40,159 nucleotides of DNA from Burkholderia sp. Bp9143 (GCF_003853645.1 NZ_QTPO01000066.1:1-40159), one strand, 5' to 3'. Shown: positions 1-9,357, counted from the stretch's first letter. A program made the numbers and translations. Notes: generated by a model not told the origin, from the letters alone.

Positions 1-564
1 GCACATTCGCCGCGCGAATCGATCGACGCCGGCCTCGTCTACCTGACCGAAGACCGCAAGCGCCAGGGCCTGTTCCTTGACATGAGCGTGCGCGACAACA
101 TCAACATCTCCGTGTGCAACCGCGATGCGCGACTCGGCGCGCTCGATCTCGCACGCGGCGCCGAACGCGCACGCGATGCGATCGCCTCGCTGTCGATCCG
201 CGTGCCGAACGCGAACGTGAACGTCGGCGCGCTGTCGGGCGGCAACCAGCAGAAAGTCCTGCTGTCGCGCCTGCTCGAGACGAAGCCGCGCGTGCTGATC
301 CTCGACGAACCGACGCGCGGCGTCGACATCGGCGCGAAATCCGAGATCTACCGGATCATCAACGAACTGGCCCGCGCGGGCGTCGGCGTGATCGTGATCT
401 CGAGCGAGCTGCCGGAAATCATCGGCGTCGCCGACCGCGTGCTCGTGATGCGCGAAGGCGAGATCGCCGGCGAACTCGGCGGTCACACGCACACCCCGAT
501 CACGCAGGAAGCGATCATCGCGCTCGCGACCGGCTCGCAGGCCGAACCTGCCGACGCGCACTGA
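1..564 (+). CDS. Sugar ABC transporter ATP-binding protein (RbsA/MglA type), 3' part
   Basis: This is the C-terminal 187 residues of a sugar-import ATPase; the reading frame is open from base 1, so the start and first nucleotide-binding domain lie outside the window. The visible part is the second nucleotide-binding domain, with the signature LSGGNQQK and Walker B VLILDEPTRGVDIG, followed by VISSELPEI where other ABC proteins have the H-loop, as is normal in RbsA/MglA/XylG proteins. It would energise import of a monosaccharide on the cytoplasmic face of the inner membrane. It ends 38 bp before the permease and belongs to the same operon. The family is secure; the substrate is not readable from this part. 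Confidence 0.93.
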   Translation, partial: AHSPRESIDAGLVYLTEDRKRQGLFLDMSVRDNINISVCNRDARLGALDLARGAERARDAIASLSIRVPNANVNVGALSGGNQQKVLLSRLLETKPRVLILDEPTRGVDIGAKSEIYRIINELARAGVGVIVISSELPEIIGVADRVLVMREGEIAGELGGHTHTPITQEAIIALATGSQAEPADAH

Positions 565-602
565 CCACGGCCTTCATTTCCCTCTTCATTCAAGGTACCG
601 AA

Positions 603-1640
603 ATGATCAACCCGACCAAGCAGCGGAACCTCGCTTCCGCGACGGCCCATCCGGTGGCCAACCGTACGCCCCTGTTGCGCGGCGCCGATCATCGCGCGCG
701 CATGCAATCGCTGATGCGCACCGCCGGCATGCTGCCGGTGCTGCTGGTCCTGTGCATCGGCTTCGGATTCCTGACCGACGGCTTCTTCACGCTGCAGAAC
801 CTGTCGATCGTCACGCAGCAGGCATCGATCAACATCGTGCTCGCCGCCGGCATGACCTTCGTGATCCTGACGGGCGGCATCGACCTGTCGGTCGGCTCGG
901 TGCTCGCCGCGTCGGCCGTCGCCGCGCTGCTCGCGTCGACCATCCCCGGCTGGGGCTGGCTCGGCGTGCCGGCCGCACTTGCCGTCGGCCTCGTGTTCGG
1001 CGCGATCAACGGCGGCCTGATCTCGTTCCTGCGCCTGCCGCCGTTCATCGTCACGCTCGGCGCGATGACGGCCGTGCGCGGGGTTGCCCGCCTGATCGGC
1101 AACGACACGACCATCTTCAATCCGCAACTGCCGTTCGCGTTCATCGGCAACGGCACGATCCTCGGCGTGCCGTGGCTCGTCGTGATCGCCTGCGCGGTGA
1201 TCGCGCTGTCGTGGTTCATCCTGCGCCGCACGGTGCTCGGGATGCGAATCTATTCGGTCGGCGGCAACCCGGAAGCCGCACGGCTGTCGGGCATCAACGT
1301 GCGGGCGATCCAGCTGTTCGTGTATGCGGCGTCGGGCCTGCTCGCGGGCCTCGGCGCGGTGATGTCGGCCGCGCGGCTCTATGCGGCCAACGGCCTGCAG
1401 CTCGGCCAGTCGTACGAACTCGATGCGATTGCCGCGGTGATCCTCGGCGGCACGAGCTTCGTCGGCGGCGTCGGCTCGATCGTCGGCACGCTGATCGGCG
1501 CGCTGATCATCGCGGTGCTGACCAACGGCCTCGTGCTGCTCGGCGTGTCCGACATCTGGCAATACATCATCAAGGGGCTCGTGATCATCGGCGCGGTCGC
1601 GCTCGACCGCTATCGCCAGCGCGACTCGGCCCGTACCTGA
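603..1640 (+). CDS. Sugar ABC transporter permease (RbsC-like, BPD_transp_2)
   Basis: A 345-residue inner-membrane permease of the ribose/xylose/fructose importer family. After a polar N-terminus of about 40 residues come many hydrophobic segments, with the family-typical stretches ILTGGIDLSVGSV, SVGGNPEAARLSGI and AVILGGTSFVGGVGS. The ATG at 603 follows GGTACCGAA, a weak ribosome-binding site, but it is the first in-frame ATG after the ATPase stop; the open frame upstream is antisense to the ATPase reading and is not used. It is co-directional with the ATPase and the binding protein. Membership of the family is clear; fructose, ribose or another pentose/hexose are all possible substrates. 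Confidence 0.94.
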   Translation: MINPTKQRNLASATAHPVANRTPLLRGADHRARMQSLMRTAGMLPVLLVLCIGFGFLTDGFFTLQNLSIVTQQASINIVLAAGMTFVILTGGIDLSVGSVLAASAVAALLASTIPGWGWLGVPAALAVGLVFGAINGGLISFLRLPPFIVTLGAMTAVRGVARLIGNDTTIFNPQLPFAFIGNGTILGVPWLVVIACAVIALSWFILRRTVLGMRIYSVGGNPEAARLSGINVRAIQLFVYAASGLLAGLGAVMSAARLYAANGLQLGQSYELDAIAAVILGGTSFVGGVGSIVGTLIGALIIAVLTNGLVLLGVSDIWQYIIKGLVIIGAVALDRYRQRDSART

Positions 1641-1726
1641 CACCCGTCTGTCACCGTTCAACCATCGGGGCGCAGGCAGGTCCTCCTGCGCCCATCCGCC
1701 AACGGACCTTCCGGAGACACAACGAC

Positions 1727-2671
1727 ATGTTCAAGCACAAAGCCGCCCTGACCGCCGTCGCCTGCGCGCTCGCCTTCGGCGCCGCCGCCGCCCATGCAGC
1801 CGACAAGCCGCTGAAATCGATCGGCGTCACGGTCGGATCGCTCGGCAACCCGTACTTCGTCACGATCGTGAAAGGCGCCGAAGCGCGTGCCAGGCAGCTC
1901 AACCCGAACGCGAAGGTCACGGCGGTGTCGGCCGACTACGACCTGAACAAGCAGTTCACGCAGATCGACAACTTCATCTCCGCGCACGTCGACATGATCC
2001 TGCTCAACGCGACCGATCCGAAGGCGATCGAGCCGGCGGTGAAGAAGGCGCAGGCGGCCGGCATCACGGTCGTCGCGGTGGACGTCGCGGCAGCCGGCGC
2101 GAACGCGACCGTGCAGACCAACAACGTGAAGGCCGGCGAGCTGGCGTGCGACTACCTCGCGAAGAAGCTCAACGGCAAGGGCAACGTGATCATCGAGAAC
2201 GGCCCGCAGGTGTCGGCCGTGATCGATCGCGCGAACGGCTGCAAGGCCGTGCTCGCGAAGAACCCGGGCATCAAGCTGCTGTCGAGCGACCAGGACGGCA
2301 AGGGCTCGCGCGAAGGCGGGATGAACACGATGCAGGGTTACCTGACGCGCTTTCCGAAACTCGACGGCGTGTTCACGATCAACGACCCGCAGGCGATCGG
2401 CAGCGATCTCGCGGCGAAGCAGCTGAATCGCCCGAACATCGTGATCACGTCGGTCGACGGCGCACCCGACATCGAGGTGGCGCTGAAGTCCAACACGCTC
2501 GTGCAGGCGTCGTCGAGCCAGGATCCGTGGGCGATGGCGCAGCAGGCCGTCAACGTCGGCTACGGGATCATGAACGGCCAGAAGCCGGCCAATCCGATGA
2601 TCCTGATCGAGCCGACGCTCGTCACGCGCGACAACGTGAAGGGCTACAAGGGCTGGAGCAGCCCGCGCTAA
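1727..2671 (+). CDS. Periplasmic sugar-binding protein (Peripl_BP_4 type)
   Basis: A 314-residue secreted binding protein. A classical signal peptide (MFKHKAALTAVACALAFGAAA, cleavage near AHA-AD) precedes a ribose-binding-like fold: SIGVTVGSLGNPYF at the start of the mature protein, NATDPKAI, VVAVDVAAAGANATVQTNN and TSVDGAPD. The start at 1727 is chosen because the signal peptide begins there; GGAG lies 10 bp upstream. It is the ligand-specifying part of the importer formed with the two upstream genes. The 86-bp gap before it and 33-bp gap after it fit one operon with the sugar-phosphate enzymes. Because those enzymes handle fructose and glucose phosphates, I infer a hexose such as fructose; this is not shown by the sequence alone. 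Confidence 0.93.
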   Translation: MFKHKAALTAVACALAFGAAAAHAADKPLKSIGVTVGSLGNPYFVTIVKGAEARARQLNPNAKVTAVSADYDLNKQFTQIDNFISAHVDMILLNATDPKAIEPAVKKAQAAGITVVAVDVAAAGANATVQTNNVKAGELACDYLAKKLNGKGNVIIENGPQVSAVIDRANGCKAVLAKNPGIKLLSSDQDGKGSREGGMNTMQGYLTRFPKLDGVFTINDPQAIGSDLAAKQLNRPNIVITSVDGAPDIEVALKSNTLVQASSSQDPWAMAQQAVNVGYGIMNGQKPANPMILIEPTLVTRDNVKGYKGWSSPR

Positions 2672-2704
2672 CCCGTCCCAACACATCCCGGGCCTGACAC
2701 GAAC

Positions 2705-4303
2705 ATGACCTCATTGACCCAAACGCGCGCGTGGCGCGCGCTCGCCAGTCATCGGGACGCCTTGCGCGGCGTCTCGATCCGCGCACGATTCGACAGCGAC
2801 TCGGAGCGCGCATCGCGCTTCAGCCTCGAGGCGGCCGGGCTCTTCGTCGATTACTCGAAGAACCCTGTCGACGACGAAACCATCGCCCTGCTCGTCGCGC
2901 TCGCCCATGAGGCGAATGTCGATGTGCATCGCAACGCAATGTTCGCCGGCGAGAGAATCAATCGCACGGAAAACCGCGCGGTGCTGCACGTCGCGCTGCG
3001 TGACCGTTCGGGTAGCCCGAGAATCGTCGACGATGTCGACGTGTCGCGGCAAGTGAAAGACGTGCTTGCCCGGATGCGGCGCTTCTCCGATGCAGTACGC
3101 TCCGGTGAATGGCGTGGTCATACGGGCCGTCAGATCACCGATATCGTCAACATCGGCATCGGTGGCTCGGACCTGGGTCCCAAGATGGTGTGCGAGGCGC
3201 TCAAGCCGTACGCGCATGAGCGGTTGCAGATGCATTTCGTCTCGAATGTCGACGCGGCCGACATCGCCGAAGTGCTCAAGTGCGTGAACCGGGAAACGAC
3301 GCTGTTCATCGTGTCCTCGAAAACGTTCACGACACGCGAGACGCTCATGAACGCCCACACCGCCCGGGCCTGGCTGCTCGAAAGCGGTGTGCCCGACTCG
3401 GCGATTGCCAAGCATTTCGTCGCCGTCTCGACGAATGCCGAAGCCGTTTCGAAATTCGGCATCGATACCGGCAACATGTTCGAGTTCTGGGACTGGGTGG
3501 GCGGACGCTACTCGCTATGGTCCGCCATCGGTCTACCCATCGCGATCATGGCCGGCATGGACGCGTTCGAGCAGCTGCTCGACGGCGCGCACGCGATGGA
3601 CCGCCACTTCGCGCAAGCCCCGCTTGAACGCAACCTGCCCGTCCTGCTCGCGATGATCGGTATCTGGCATCAGAATTTCCTCGGCACGACGAGTCATCTG
3701 ATCGCGCCGTACGACAACTATCTGCACCGGTTGCCCGCCTATCTGCAGCAGCTCGACATGGAAAGCAACGGCAAGTCGGCGACGCTCGACGGCGAGCGCG
3801 TCGATTACGCCACCGGTCCGGTGATCTGGGGCGAGCCGGGTACGAACGGCCAGCACGCGTTCTTCCAGCTCGTGCACCAGGGCACCGCCATCATCCCAAC
3901 CGACTTCATCGTGTGCATGCGGCCGCATCACGCGTTCGACGATCACCATGCCGTCCTCGTCGCCAACTGTTTCGCGCAGTCCGAGGCATTGATGAACGGA
4001 TCGCGCTCGACCACCGAGCCACACCGCAATTTCGAAGGCAATCGGCCAACGAACACGATTTGCCTGGACACGCTCGATCCGGCGTCGCTCGGCGCGCTGA
4101 TCGCACTGTACGAACACAAGGTGTACGTGCAAGGCGTGGTTTGGCGGATCAATTCGTTCGACCAGTGGGGTGTCGAACTCGGCAAGAAGCTCGCGGTTGC
4201 GATCGAGGACGAGTTGCTCACCCCAGGGCAGGTTCACTCGCACGACGGCTCGACAAACCAACTGATCAACCGCTTCAAGGCGCAGCGTCACGCCGCGGCC
4301 TGA
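2705..4303 (+). CDS. pgi: Glucose-6-phosphate isomerase
   Basis: A 532-residue phosphoglucose isomerase, close to the usual 540-550 residues, interconverting fructose-6-phosphate and glucose-6-phosphate in the cytoplasm. Both family signatures are visible: DWVGGRYSLWSAIG and WRINSFDQWGVELGKK. The sugar-phosphate-binding region IVSSKTFTTRET is also present. It lies 33 bp after the binding protein and 13 bp before a PfkB kinase, so transport and phosphate metabolism are coupled. In bacteria lacking 6-phosphofructokinase this enzyme sends fructose-6-phosphate back to glucose-6-phosphate for the zwf product, whose gene lies two genes downstream. It may be a second, sugar-specific copy in addition to a housekeeping pgi; that cannot be judged here. 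Confidence 0.97.
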   Translation: MTSLTQTRAWRALASHRDALRGVSIRARFDSDSERASRFSLEAAGLFVDYSKNPVDDETIALLVALAHEANVDVHRNAMFAGERINRTENRAVLHVALRDRSGSPRIVDDVDVSRQVKDVLARMRRFSDAVRSGEWRGHTGRQITDIVNIGIGGSDLGPKMVCEALKPYAHERLQMHFVSNVDAADIAEVLKCVNRETTLFIVSSKTFTTRETLMNAHTARAWLLESGVPDSAIAKHFVAVSTNAEAVSKFGIDTGNMFEFWDWVGGRYSLWSAIGLPIAIMAGMDAFEQLLDGAHAMDRHFAQAPLERNLPVLLAMIGIWHQNFLGTTSHLIAPYDNYLHRLPAYLQQLDMESNGKSATLDGERVDYATGPVIWGEPGTNGQHAFFQLVHQGTAIIPTDFIVCMRPHHAFDDHHAVLVANCFAQSEALMNGSRSTTEPHRNFEGNRPTNTICLDTLDPASLGALIALYEHKVYVQGVVWRINSFDQWGVELGKKLAVAIEDELLTPGQVHSHDGSTNQLINRFKAQRHAAA

Positions 4304-4316
4304 CATCCCGGATTCC

Positions 4317-5252
4317 ATGATGAAGTTACCGCGACTGGTCATCTTCGGCGAAGCCCTGACCGATTTCATTCGAGACGATACGAACCGCTGGCACAGCGTT
4401 GCCGGCGGCGCATGCTGGAATGTCGCTCGCGTCGGCGCGCGCCTGGGCGTGCCGACCGGCTTTGCAGGTGCCGTGAGTGCCGACATATTCGGCGACGAAC
4501 TCATGCAAAAGAGCGTCGAAGCCGGCCTGGACATGCGTTTCACGCAGCAGGTCGACCGCCCGCCGCTTCTTGCCATGGTTGTCGAGACGCGCCCGCCCCG
4601 GTATTTCTTCGTCGGCGAGAATAGCGCCGATCTCGCGTTCGATCCGACCGCACTGCCTCCGGACTGGCTCGAGACCGTCGAGATCGTTCATTTCGGCTGT
4701 CTCGGTCTGGTGCGCGAGCCCCTCGCGTCGCGTCTGATCGACATTGCGCTCGCCGTGCGTGCCGCCGGCAAGCGGATTTCGTTCGACCCCAACTTTCGCG
4801 CGCCGATGGCCGATCCATCGTACCGCGACACCTTGCGCACGATGATCGGTCTCTCGGACTACATCAAGGTGTCCGACGAGGATCTCACCGGCCTGTTCCC
4901 CGAGTTCGACGAGGCAGCGGCACTCACGCAAATCCGTGCATGGGCTCCGCAGGCCGCGGTGCTCGTCACGCGCGGAGCAGCCGGCATGGAACTCTTCACC
5001 GGCAAGGAAACGCTGGTGCAGCCGGGATTCAAGGTCACGGTCGTCGACACGGTCGGCTGCGGCGACGCATGCGTCGGCAGCTGGATGGCGAGCCTGCTGG
5101 CGCGCCCGGAAGCCGCCGCGGCCGAGCATCTTCGATTCGCTGCCGCCTGTGCGGCGCTCGTTGCCTCGCGCGCCGGCGCCTATGCGCCGACGACGGCCGA
5201 AGTACAAGCGCTGATCGAATCGACAATCGCAACCGCGAGCGCAGCCCAATGA
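4317..5252 (+). CDS. PfkB-family carbohydrate kinase (fructokinase-like)
   Basis: A 311-residue cytoplasmic ribokinase/PfkB kinase. It starts VIFGEALTDFIRD, shows the N-terminal sugar-binding GGACWNVARVGARLG motif, and near the C-terminus the catalytic DTVGCGDACVGSW with the Asp base in GCGDA. It would phosphorylate the imported sugar with ATP. Neighbouring pgi and zwf point to fructose giving fructose-6-phosphate. ATGATG at 4317 gives two possible starts; the first is used. The stop overlaps the zwf start by four bases (ATGA), so translation is probably coupled. Other PfkB substrates such as 2-keto-3-deoxygluconate or tagatose cannot be excluded from motifs. Confidence 0.92.
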   Translation: MMKLPRLVIFGEALTDFIRDDTNRWHSVAGGACWNVARVGARLGVPTGFAGAVSADIFGDELMQKSVEAGLDMRFTQQVDRPPLLAMVVETRPPRYFFVGENSADLAFDPTALPPDWLETVEIVHFGCLGLVREPLASRLIDIALAVRAAGKRISFDPNFRAPMADPSYRDTLRTMIGLSDYIKVSDEDLTGLFPEFDEAAALTQIRAWAPQAAVLVTRGAAGMELFTGKETLVQPGFKVTVVDTVGCGDACVGSWMASLLARPEAAAAEHLRFAAACAALVASRAGAYAPTTAEVQALIESTIATASAAQ

Positions 5253-6712
5253 GTGCGTCTTCCTCTACCCCCGCCCCGTTCGAATTCGTACTGTTCGGCG
5301 GCACCGGCGATCTCGCGATGCGCAAGATCCTGCCGGCGCTCTACTCCGCTCATCGCGACGGCCTGCTCGCACCCGAAGGACGCATCGTCGCGGTTGCGCA
5401 GAACGAATTCGATACCGCCAGCTACCTGGACTGGGTCGACGCGTCGGTGCGGCCGCACCTGATGCAGGCCCGGTTCGACGAAAACGCATGGCGCGATTTC
5501 TGCGCACGGCTCTCGTACGTGGCACTTGACGCAAGCCAGCCCGGCACCTTCTCGCACCTGGCCAACGTGCTTTCGCCGACGTCATCGCGCCAGATTTTTT
5601 ATCTGGCGACGGGACCCTCACTTTTCGTGCCGATTTGTCGCGCGCTGGCGCAGGCAGGGCTCGCCCTGTCGACATCGCGGATCGTGCTCGAAAAACCGCT
5701 GGGCTACGATCTCGCCTCGTCGACGGCGATCAACGATGCGGTCGGCCAGATCTTTTCGGAAGAGCAGATCTACCGTATCGATCATTACCTCGGCAAGGAG
5801 GCCGTGCAAAACCTGTTCGCGCTGCGGTTCGGCAACGTGATGTTCGAGCCTTTGTGGCGTCGCGAATGGATCGACAACGTTCAGATCACGGTTGCGGAAG
5901 AACTCGGCGTCGGCGGGCGCGGCGGGTTTTACGACCAGACCGGTGCACTGCGCGACATGGTGCAGAACCATCTGCTGCAGTTGCTCGCGATCGTCGCAAT
6001 GGAACCGCCTCAATCGATGGAAGCCGACGCGGTCCGCGACGAGAAGCTGCGCGTGCTGCGCGCGCTCAAGCCGCTCACCGACGAAGCGTTGCATCAGAAC
6101 GTCGTGCGCGGGCAGTATCGCTCGGGGGTGGTCCGCGGGCAGCCCGTACCGGGTTACCGCGACGAATCCGGGATCCGGACCGACAGCACGACCGAAACAT
6201 TCGTGGCGCTGAAGGCCGAGGTCGAAAACTGGCGCTGGGCCGGTGTACCGTTCTTCCTCCGCACCGGCAAGCGACTGGCGCAACGCGTGGCCGAGATCGT
6301 CGTGACGTTCAAGCGCCCGCCGCATTCGACGCTCGGCCCAACGGCGCTTTGGGCGGGGCCGAACCGGTTGACGATTCGGCTGCAACCGGATGAATCGATT
6401 CGCCTGAGCACACTCGCGAAGCGGCCGGGGCTCGGCATGACCTTGCAAGGCGTCTCTCTTGACCTCGCGTTCGACCGCTTCTTTCACCAAGACCGGATGG
6501 AAGCGTATCAGCGCCTGTTGCTCGACGTGATCGCTGGCCGACTCGCGCTGTTCGTGCGTCGCGACGAACAGGAGGCCGCCTGGCGCTGGGTCGCGCCCAT
6601 TCTCGGCTTGAAGACGGAGCCCCGACCGTATTCCGCCGGAAACTGGGGCCCCGCACAGGCAAGCGCGTTGCTGGCAAGACACGGCACATGCTGGGGCGAG
6701 GAAGAGAACTGA
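5249..6712 (+). CDS. zwf: Glucose-6-phosphate 1-dehydrogenase
   Basis: A 487-residue enzyme (family usually about 490) oxidising glucose-6-phosphate to 6-phosphogluconolactone with NAD(P)+, the entry to the Entner-Doudoroff and oxidative pentose phosphate routes. The nucleotide-binding GGTGDLAMRKILPAL lies near residue 20 and the substrate/active-site signature RIDHYLGKEAVQN near residue 180. I place the start at 5249, overlapping the kinase stop in ATGA; a longer open frame upstream is only a shadow of the kinase gene. Together with the kinase and pgi it gives a short route from imported hexose to 6-phosphogluconolactone. Confidence 0.97.
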   Translation: MSASSSTPAPFEFVLFGGTGDLAMRKILPALYSAHRDGLLAPEGRIVAVAQNEFDTASYLDWVDASVRPHLMQARFDENAWRDFCARLSYVALDASQPGTFSHLANVLSPTSSRQIFYLATGPSLFVPICRALAQAGLALSTSRIVLEKPLGYDLASSTAINDAVGQIFSEEQIYRIDHYLGKEAVQNLFALRFGNVMFEPLWRREWIDNVQITVAEELGVGGRGGFYDQTGALRDMVQNHLLQLLAIVAMEPPQSMEADAVRDEKLRVLRALKPLTDEALHQNVVRGQYRSGVVRGQPVPGYRDESGIRTDSTTETFVALKAEVENWRWAGVPFFLRTGKRLAQRVAEIVVTFKRPPHSTLGPTALWAGPNRLTIRLQPDESIRLSTLAKRPGLGMTLQGVSLDLAFDRFFHQDRMEAYQRLLLDVIAGRLALFVRRDEQEAAWRWVAPILGLKTEPRPYSAGNWGPAQASALLARHGTCWGEEEN

Positions 6713-6723
6713 TCCGCGCGAAC

Positions 6724-7806
6724 ATGCCTCTTCCTATCGACCCAACGCCCTATCCGACTACACCTGACGAAGCAATGGATACAGTCTGGCATCTCGAATG
6801 GACGCACGGTGCGTTCGATCTCCATGCAGCCGGAGGCATGCTCGGTGGCGTTGCATTTCAGCAAGGCGACCGAACGATCCGTCCGTTTTATGAAGCCCCG
6901 TGGATCGGCCGAGCCGAGCCACAACCCTCCGGGCTGCTGGGCGTCATGCGAAGCGAATTCCCGTGCGTGCCGTTCGGTGTCCCGTATTCACCCGACCGAC
7001 TGCCCACCGGCTGGCGGGACACTGCCGCGACGCCGTCGACCCCGGATGACGCCGCACGTGATGCGAGCGACGATTTGCAGCATGGTTATGGGTGTACCGG
7101 CACGTGGTCACTCGTCAGGCGGACCCCGCATGAGATCGAAATCGGCATCGAATACCCGGAAACATCGTCAATCGCACGCCTCACCCGCATCGTGCGCGCC
7201 GATCCGGCTTACGCTGCCTTGGACATCACGCTCCAAATCGAAGCGCGCAGATCGAGTTCATACCCCGTCGGGCTCCATCCGAATCTCGCGTTGCCAATGC
7301 TCTCTGGCGCATTTCGAATCGAGCCGGGCACCTACCATTTCGGGATGGTGCACCCGGCAGGCCCCGAACCCGGCGTATCGACCGCACTTGCCGGTGCGAC
7401 ATTCGAAACGCTCGAGTCCGTACCCCTCGCGGCCGGCGGCGTCGGCGCGTTTGACCGGCTACCGCTCGCGCAGTCGACGGAAGAAATCCTCCAGCTCTGC
7501 GGCATCGACGGGTCGGTAACGATGACTGACGACGACGTCGGGACCCGCTACCGGCTGACATGGGATGCCGACGTGCTTCCGTCACTGCTGTTGTGGATCA
7601 GCAACCGCGGACGGGCCTACGCGCCGTGGAACGGCCGCAACCTCTGCGTGGGTATCGAGCCGGTTGCGAGCGCATTCGAGCTTGGCCATGCGATCTCGCT
7701 CGACCCGAATCCGATCAACGCGCGAGGCATCCGAACGGCGCTCGCACTGAACCCGGACACGCGAACCGAAATCGCTTGCCGATTCGAGGTACTCGCCGCC
7801 AATTAA
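6724..7806 (+). CDS. Aldose 1-epimerase family protein
   Basis: A 360-residue galactose-mutarotase-like protein. The likely catalytic His lies in YPVGLHPN and the likely catalytic Glu in VGIEPVAS, the usual arrangement in aldose 1-epimerases. It would interconvert alpha and beta anomers of the imported or released sugar. Three starts are possible: 6688 (overlapping zwf), 6724 (11 bp after the zwf stop, chosen, with a GAGGAAGAG stretch upstream) and 6775, where family similarity really begins (MDTVWHLEW). It is the last gene of the tight sugar cluster; the porin follows after 345 bp. The family call is good; the exact start and sugar are uncertain. Confidence 0.85.
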   Translation: MPLPIDPTPYPTTPDEAMDTVWHLEWTHGAFDLHAAGGMLGGVAFQQGDRTIRPFYEAPWIGRAEPQPSGLLGVMRSEFPCVPFGVPYSPDRLPTGWRDTAATPSTPDDAARDASDDLQHGYGCTGTWSLVRRTPHEIEIGIEYPETSSIARLTRIVRADPAYAALDITLQIEARRSSSYPVGLHPNLALPMLSGAFRIEPGTYHFGMVHPAGPEPGVSTALAGATFETLESVPLAAGGVGAFDRLPLAQSTEEILQLCGIDGSVTMTDDDVGTRYRLTWDADVLPSLLLWISNRGRAYAPWNGRNLCVGIEPVASAFELGHAISLDPNPINARGIRTALALNPDTRTEIACRFEVLAAN

Positions 7807-8151
7807 GTGGACATCGCACATCGGATCGCTCCTGCTTCAGATCCCCGGGAAATTGCTCCGGGCCGAATTCTGGCTTGACGACCGCTCGATCATCCGACAC
7901 CTGATACATGAATAGTCGTACTACCTGAACTTCCTGCGACTTCGCTTCTTTTCCATAGCGACCAGGGAGACCTCGTCCAGCTTACCCGGCTGGACACTTC
8001 GCAAACCGAGGACATTTCGCCATCCCGTTTACACGTTACAGGATTCCCCAATCACTCATTTCGTTTTCCTTACTTTGTTCGGTGACAGTACGTACCGGAC
8101 CTGCTGTGCCGCAGTAACGCGTTTTCCCTTTTGACAGGTTTGGAGCCAATT
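7807..8151. other. Intergenic region with probable porin promoter/leader
   Basis: No credible gene in these 345 bases. The stretch holds a 7-bp perfect inverted repeat at 7975-7995 and a GGAG ribosome-binding site at 8142-8145, six bases before the porin ATG. The separation from the epimerase suggests that the porin has its own promoter, but no clear -35/-10 pair stands out. Confidence 0.6.
7975..7995. promoter_or_regulatory. Perfect 7-bp inverted repeat upstream of porin
   Basis: GTCCAGC and GCTGGAC flank a 7-base loop (TTACCCG). It could be an operator half-site pair or a leader RNA hairpin 156 bp before the porin start. It has no U-tract, so it is not an intrinsic terminator. Confidence 0.4.
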
Positions 8152-9258
8152 ATGAAAAAAGCAATACTCACCGCCACGTTGATGTCCGCAGGTATCGTCG
8201 CCCACGCACAAAGCAGTGTCACGCTCTATGGCCGCCTCGACGCGGGTATCGAGTACATGAGCGGTATCGCCAAGGGCAATGGCAGCGGCAGTACGAGCCG
8301 CTGGCGTGCTGAAAGCGGCGATTGGGGCACCAGCCTCTGGGGTTTGAAAGGTTCCGAGGATATTGGCGGTGGGAACAAGGCCGTCTTTCACCTCGAAGGC
8401 TCGTTCAATGCGATGAACGGCAGTCTCGGCGGCACCGGCTCCATCTGGGATCGCTGGGCGACGGTCGGCTTTTCCAATGACGCTTTCGGCACCCTGCTGC
8501 TCGGCCGCGAGCTCTCGATCTCGAACGGGTTGTGGGATTTCGATCCGCTCGGCCAGACTTCCTGGTCGTCCGGTTCGCTCGTGCGCGGGCGCAACTGGAA
8601 CAAGACCAGCAACAACATTTCGTACCAGTCGCCGAGCTTCTACGGTTTCGACGTGTACGGCCAGTATTCGCTGTCGAATGCAACGAGCTGGAACGGCAAC
8701 GGCACAACCGCACAAGGTCGTGCCGACGGCCTGCAACTGACCTACTCGAATTCGTACTTCCAGGTTCGCGGCATCTATGACGAAGCGCGCGATGTCAATG
8801 GCAAGTTCTCGGACGTGTTCAACTATTCTCGGGAGTACTTCGCCGGGGTGAACGTATTCCTCGGCCAGTTCAAGGTGCAGGCGGCCTATCAGGCCTCGCA
8901 CGCGAACGGCGCGCCGACCGCCAACAACGGCATTACGTCGACGCAGCAAGTCTGGGGCGGCGTCACCTGGCAGGCTACGCCGGCTGCAGCCCTGACTGGC
9001 GCCGTCTATCACGTCAATGCCAATCATGGCGGCGGCAACGCCAACATCTATACGGTTGGCGGCACATACAACATCTCGAAGCGCACGCTCTTCGACATGC
9101 AGATCGCCACGGTTCGCAATAGCAAGAACGCGAACTTCGGCCTGGAGTCGAACGCGGCAGGCGCGGGAGGCCCCGTCGCCGGCGGCGGATTCAACGACAA
9201 CCCGACGCCCGGCCACAGCCAGACGGGCGTCTACGCGGGCATCCAGCATCTGTTCTGA
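8152..9258 (+). CDS. Outer-membrane porin (Gram-negative porin, OmpC-like)
   Basis: A 368-residue trimeric-porin-family protein. The signal peptide MKKAILTATLMSAGIVAHAQ is followed by SSVTLYGRLDAGIEY, the typical first beta strand of beta-proteobacterial porins, and the chain ends in ...YAGIQHLF with the C-terminal aromatic residue used for outer-membrane assembly. Upstream GGAG at proper spacing fixes the ATG at 8152 and not the in-frame TTG at 8131. It lies directly after the sugar operon and may provide outer-membrane passage for its substrate. A strong hairpin follows 67 bp downstream. Confidence 0.95.
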   Translation: MKKAILTATLMSAGIVAHAQSSVTLYGRLDAGIEYMSGIAKGNGSGSTSRWRAESGDWGTSLWGLKGSEDIGGGNKAVFHLEGSFNAMNGSLGGTGSIWDRWATVGFSNDAFGTLLLGRELSISNGLWDFDPLGQTSWSSGSLVRGRNWNKTSNNISYQSPSFYGFDVYGQYSLSNATSWNGNGTTAQGRADGLQLTYSNSYFQVRGIYDEARDVNGKFSDVFNYSREYFAGVNVFLGQFKVQAAYQASHANGAPTANNGITSTQQVWGGVTWQATPAAALTGAVYHVNANHGGGNANIYTVGGTYNISKRTLFDMQIATVRNSKNANFGLESNAAGAGGPVAGGGFNDNPTPGHSQTGVYAGIQHLF

Positions 9259-9324
9259 TTCGATCTCACATAAGGGGTAAGAACGCTTCTCCGCGCTGCT
9301 TCGTGCTGGTTCGGGACGCGGGTT

Positions 9325-9357
9325 GCGGTGCGATGCGCCGTCAGGGCATCGCACCGC
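9325..9357 (+). terminator. Hairpin terminator after porin
   Basis: A perfect 12-bp stem (GCGGTGCGATGC / GCATCGCACCGC) with a 9-base loop lies 67 bp after the porin stop; GGTT/AACC extends it beyond a two-base bulge. The downstream T run is short (TTTTG), so termination efficiency is uncertain. Confidence 0.7.
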
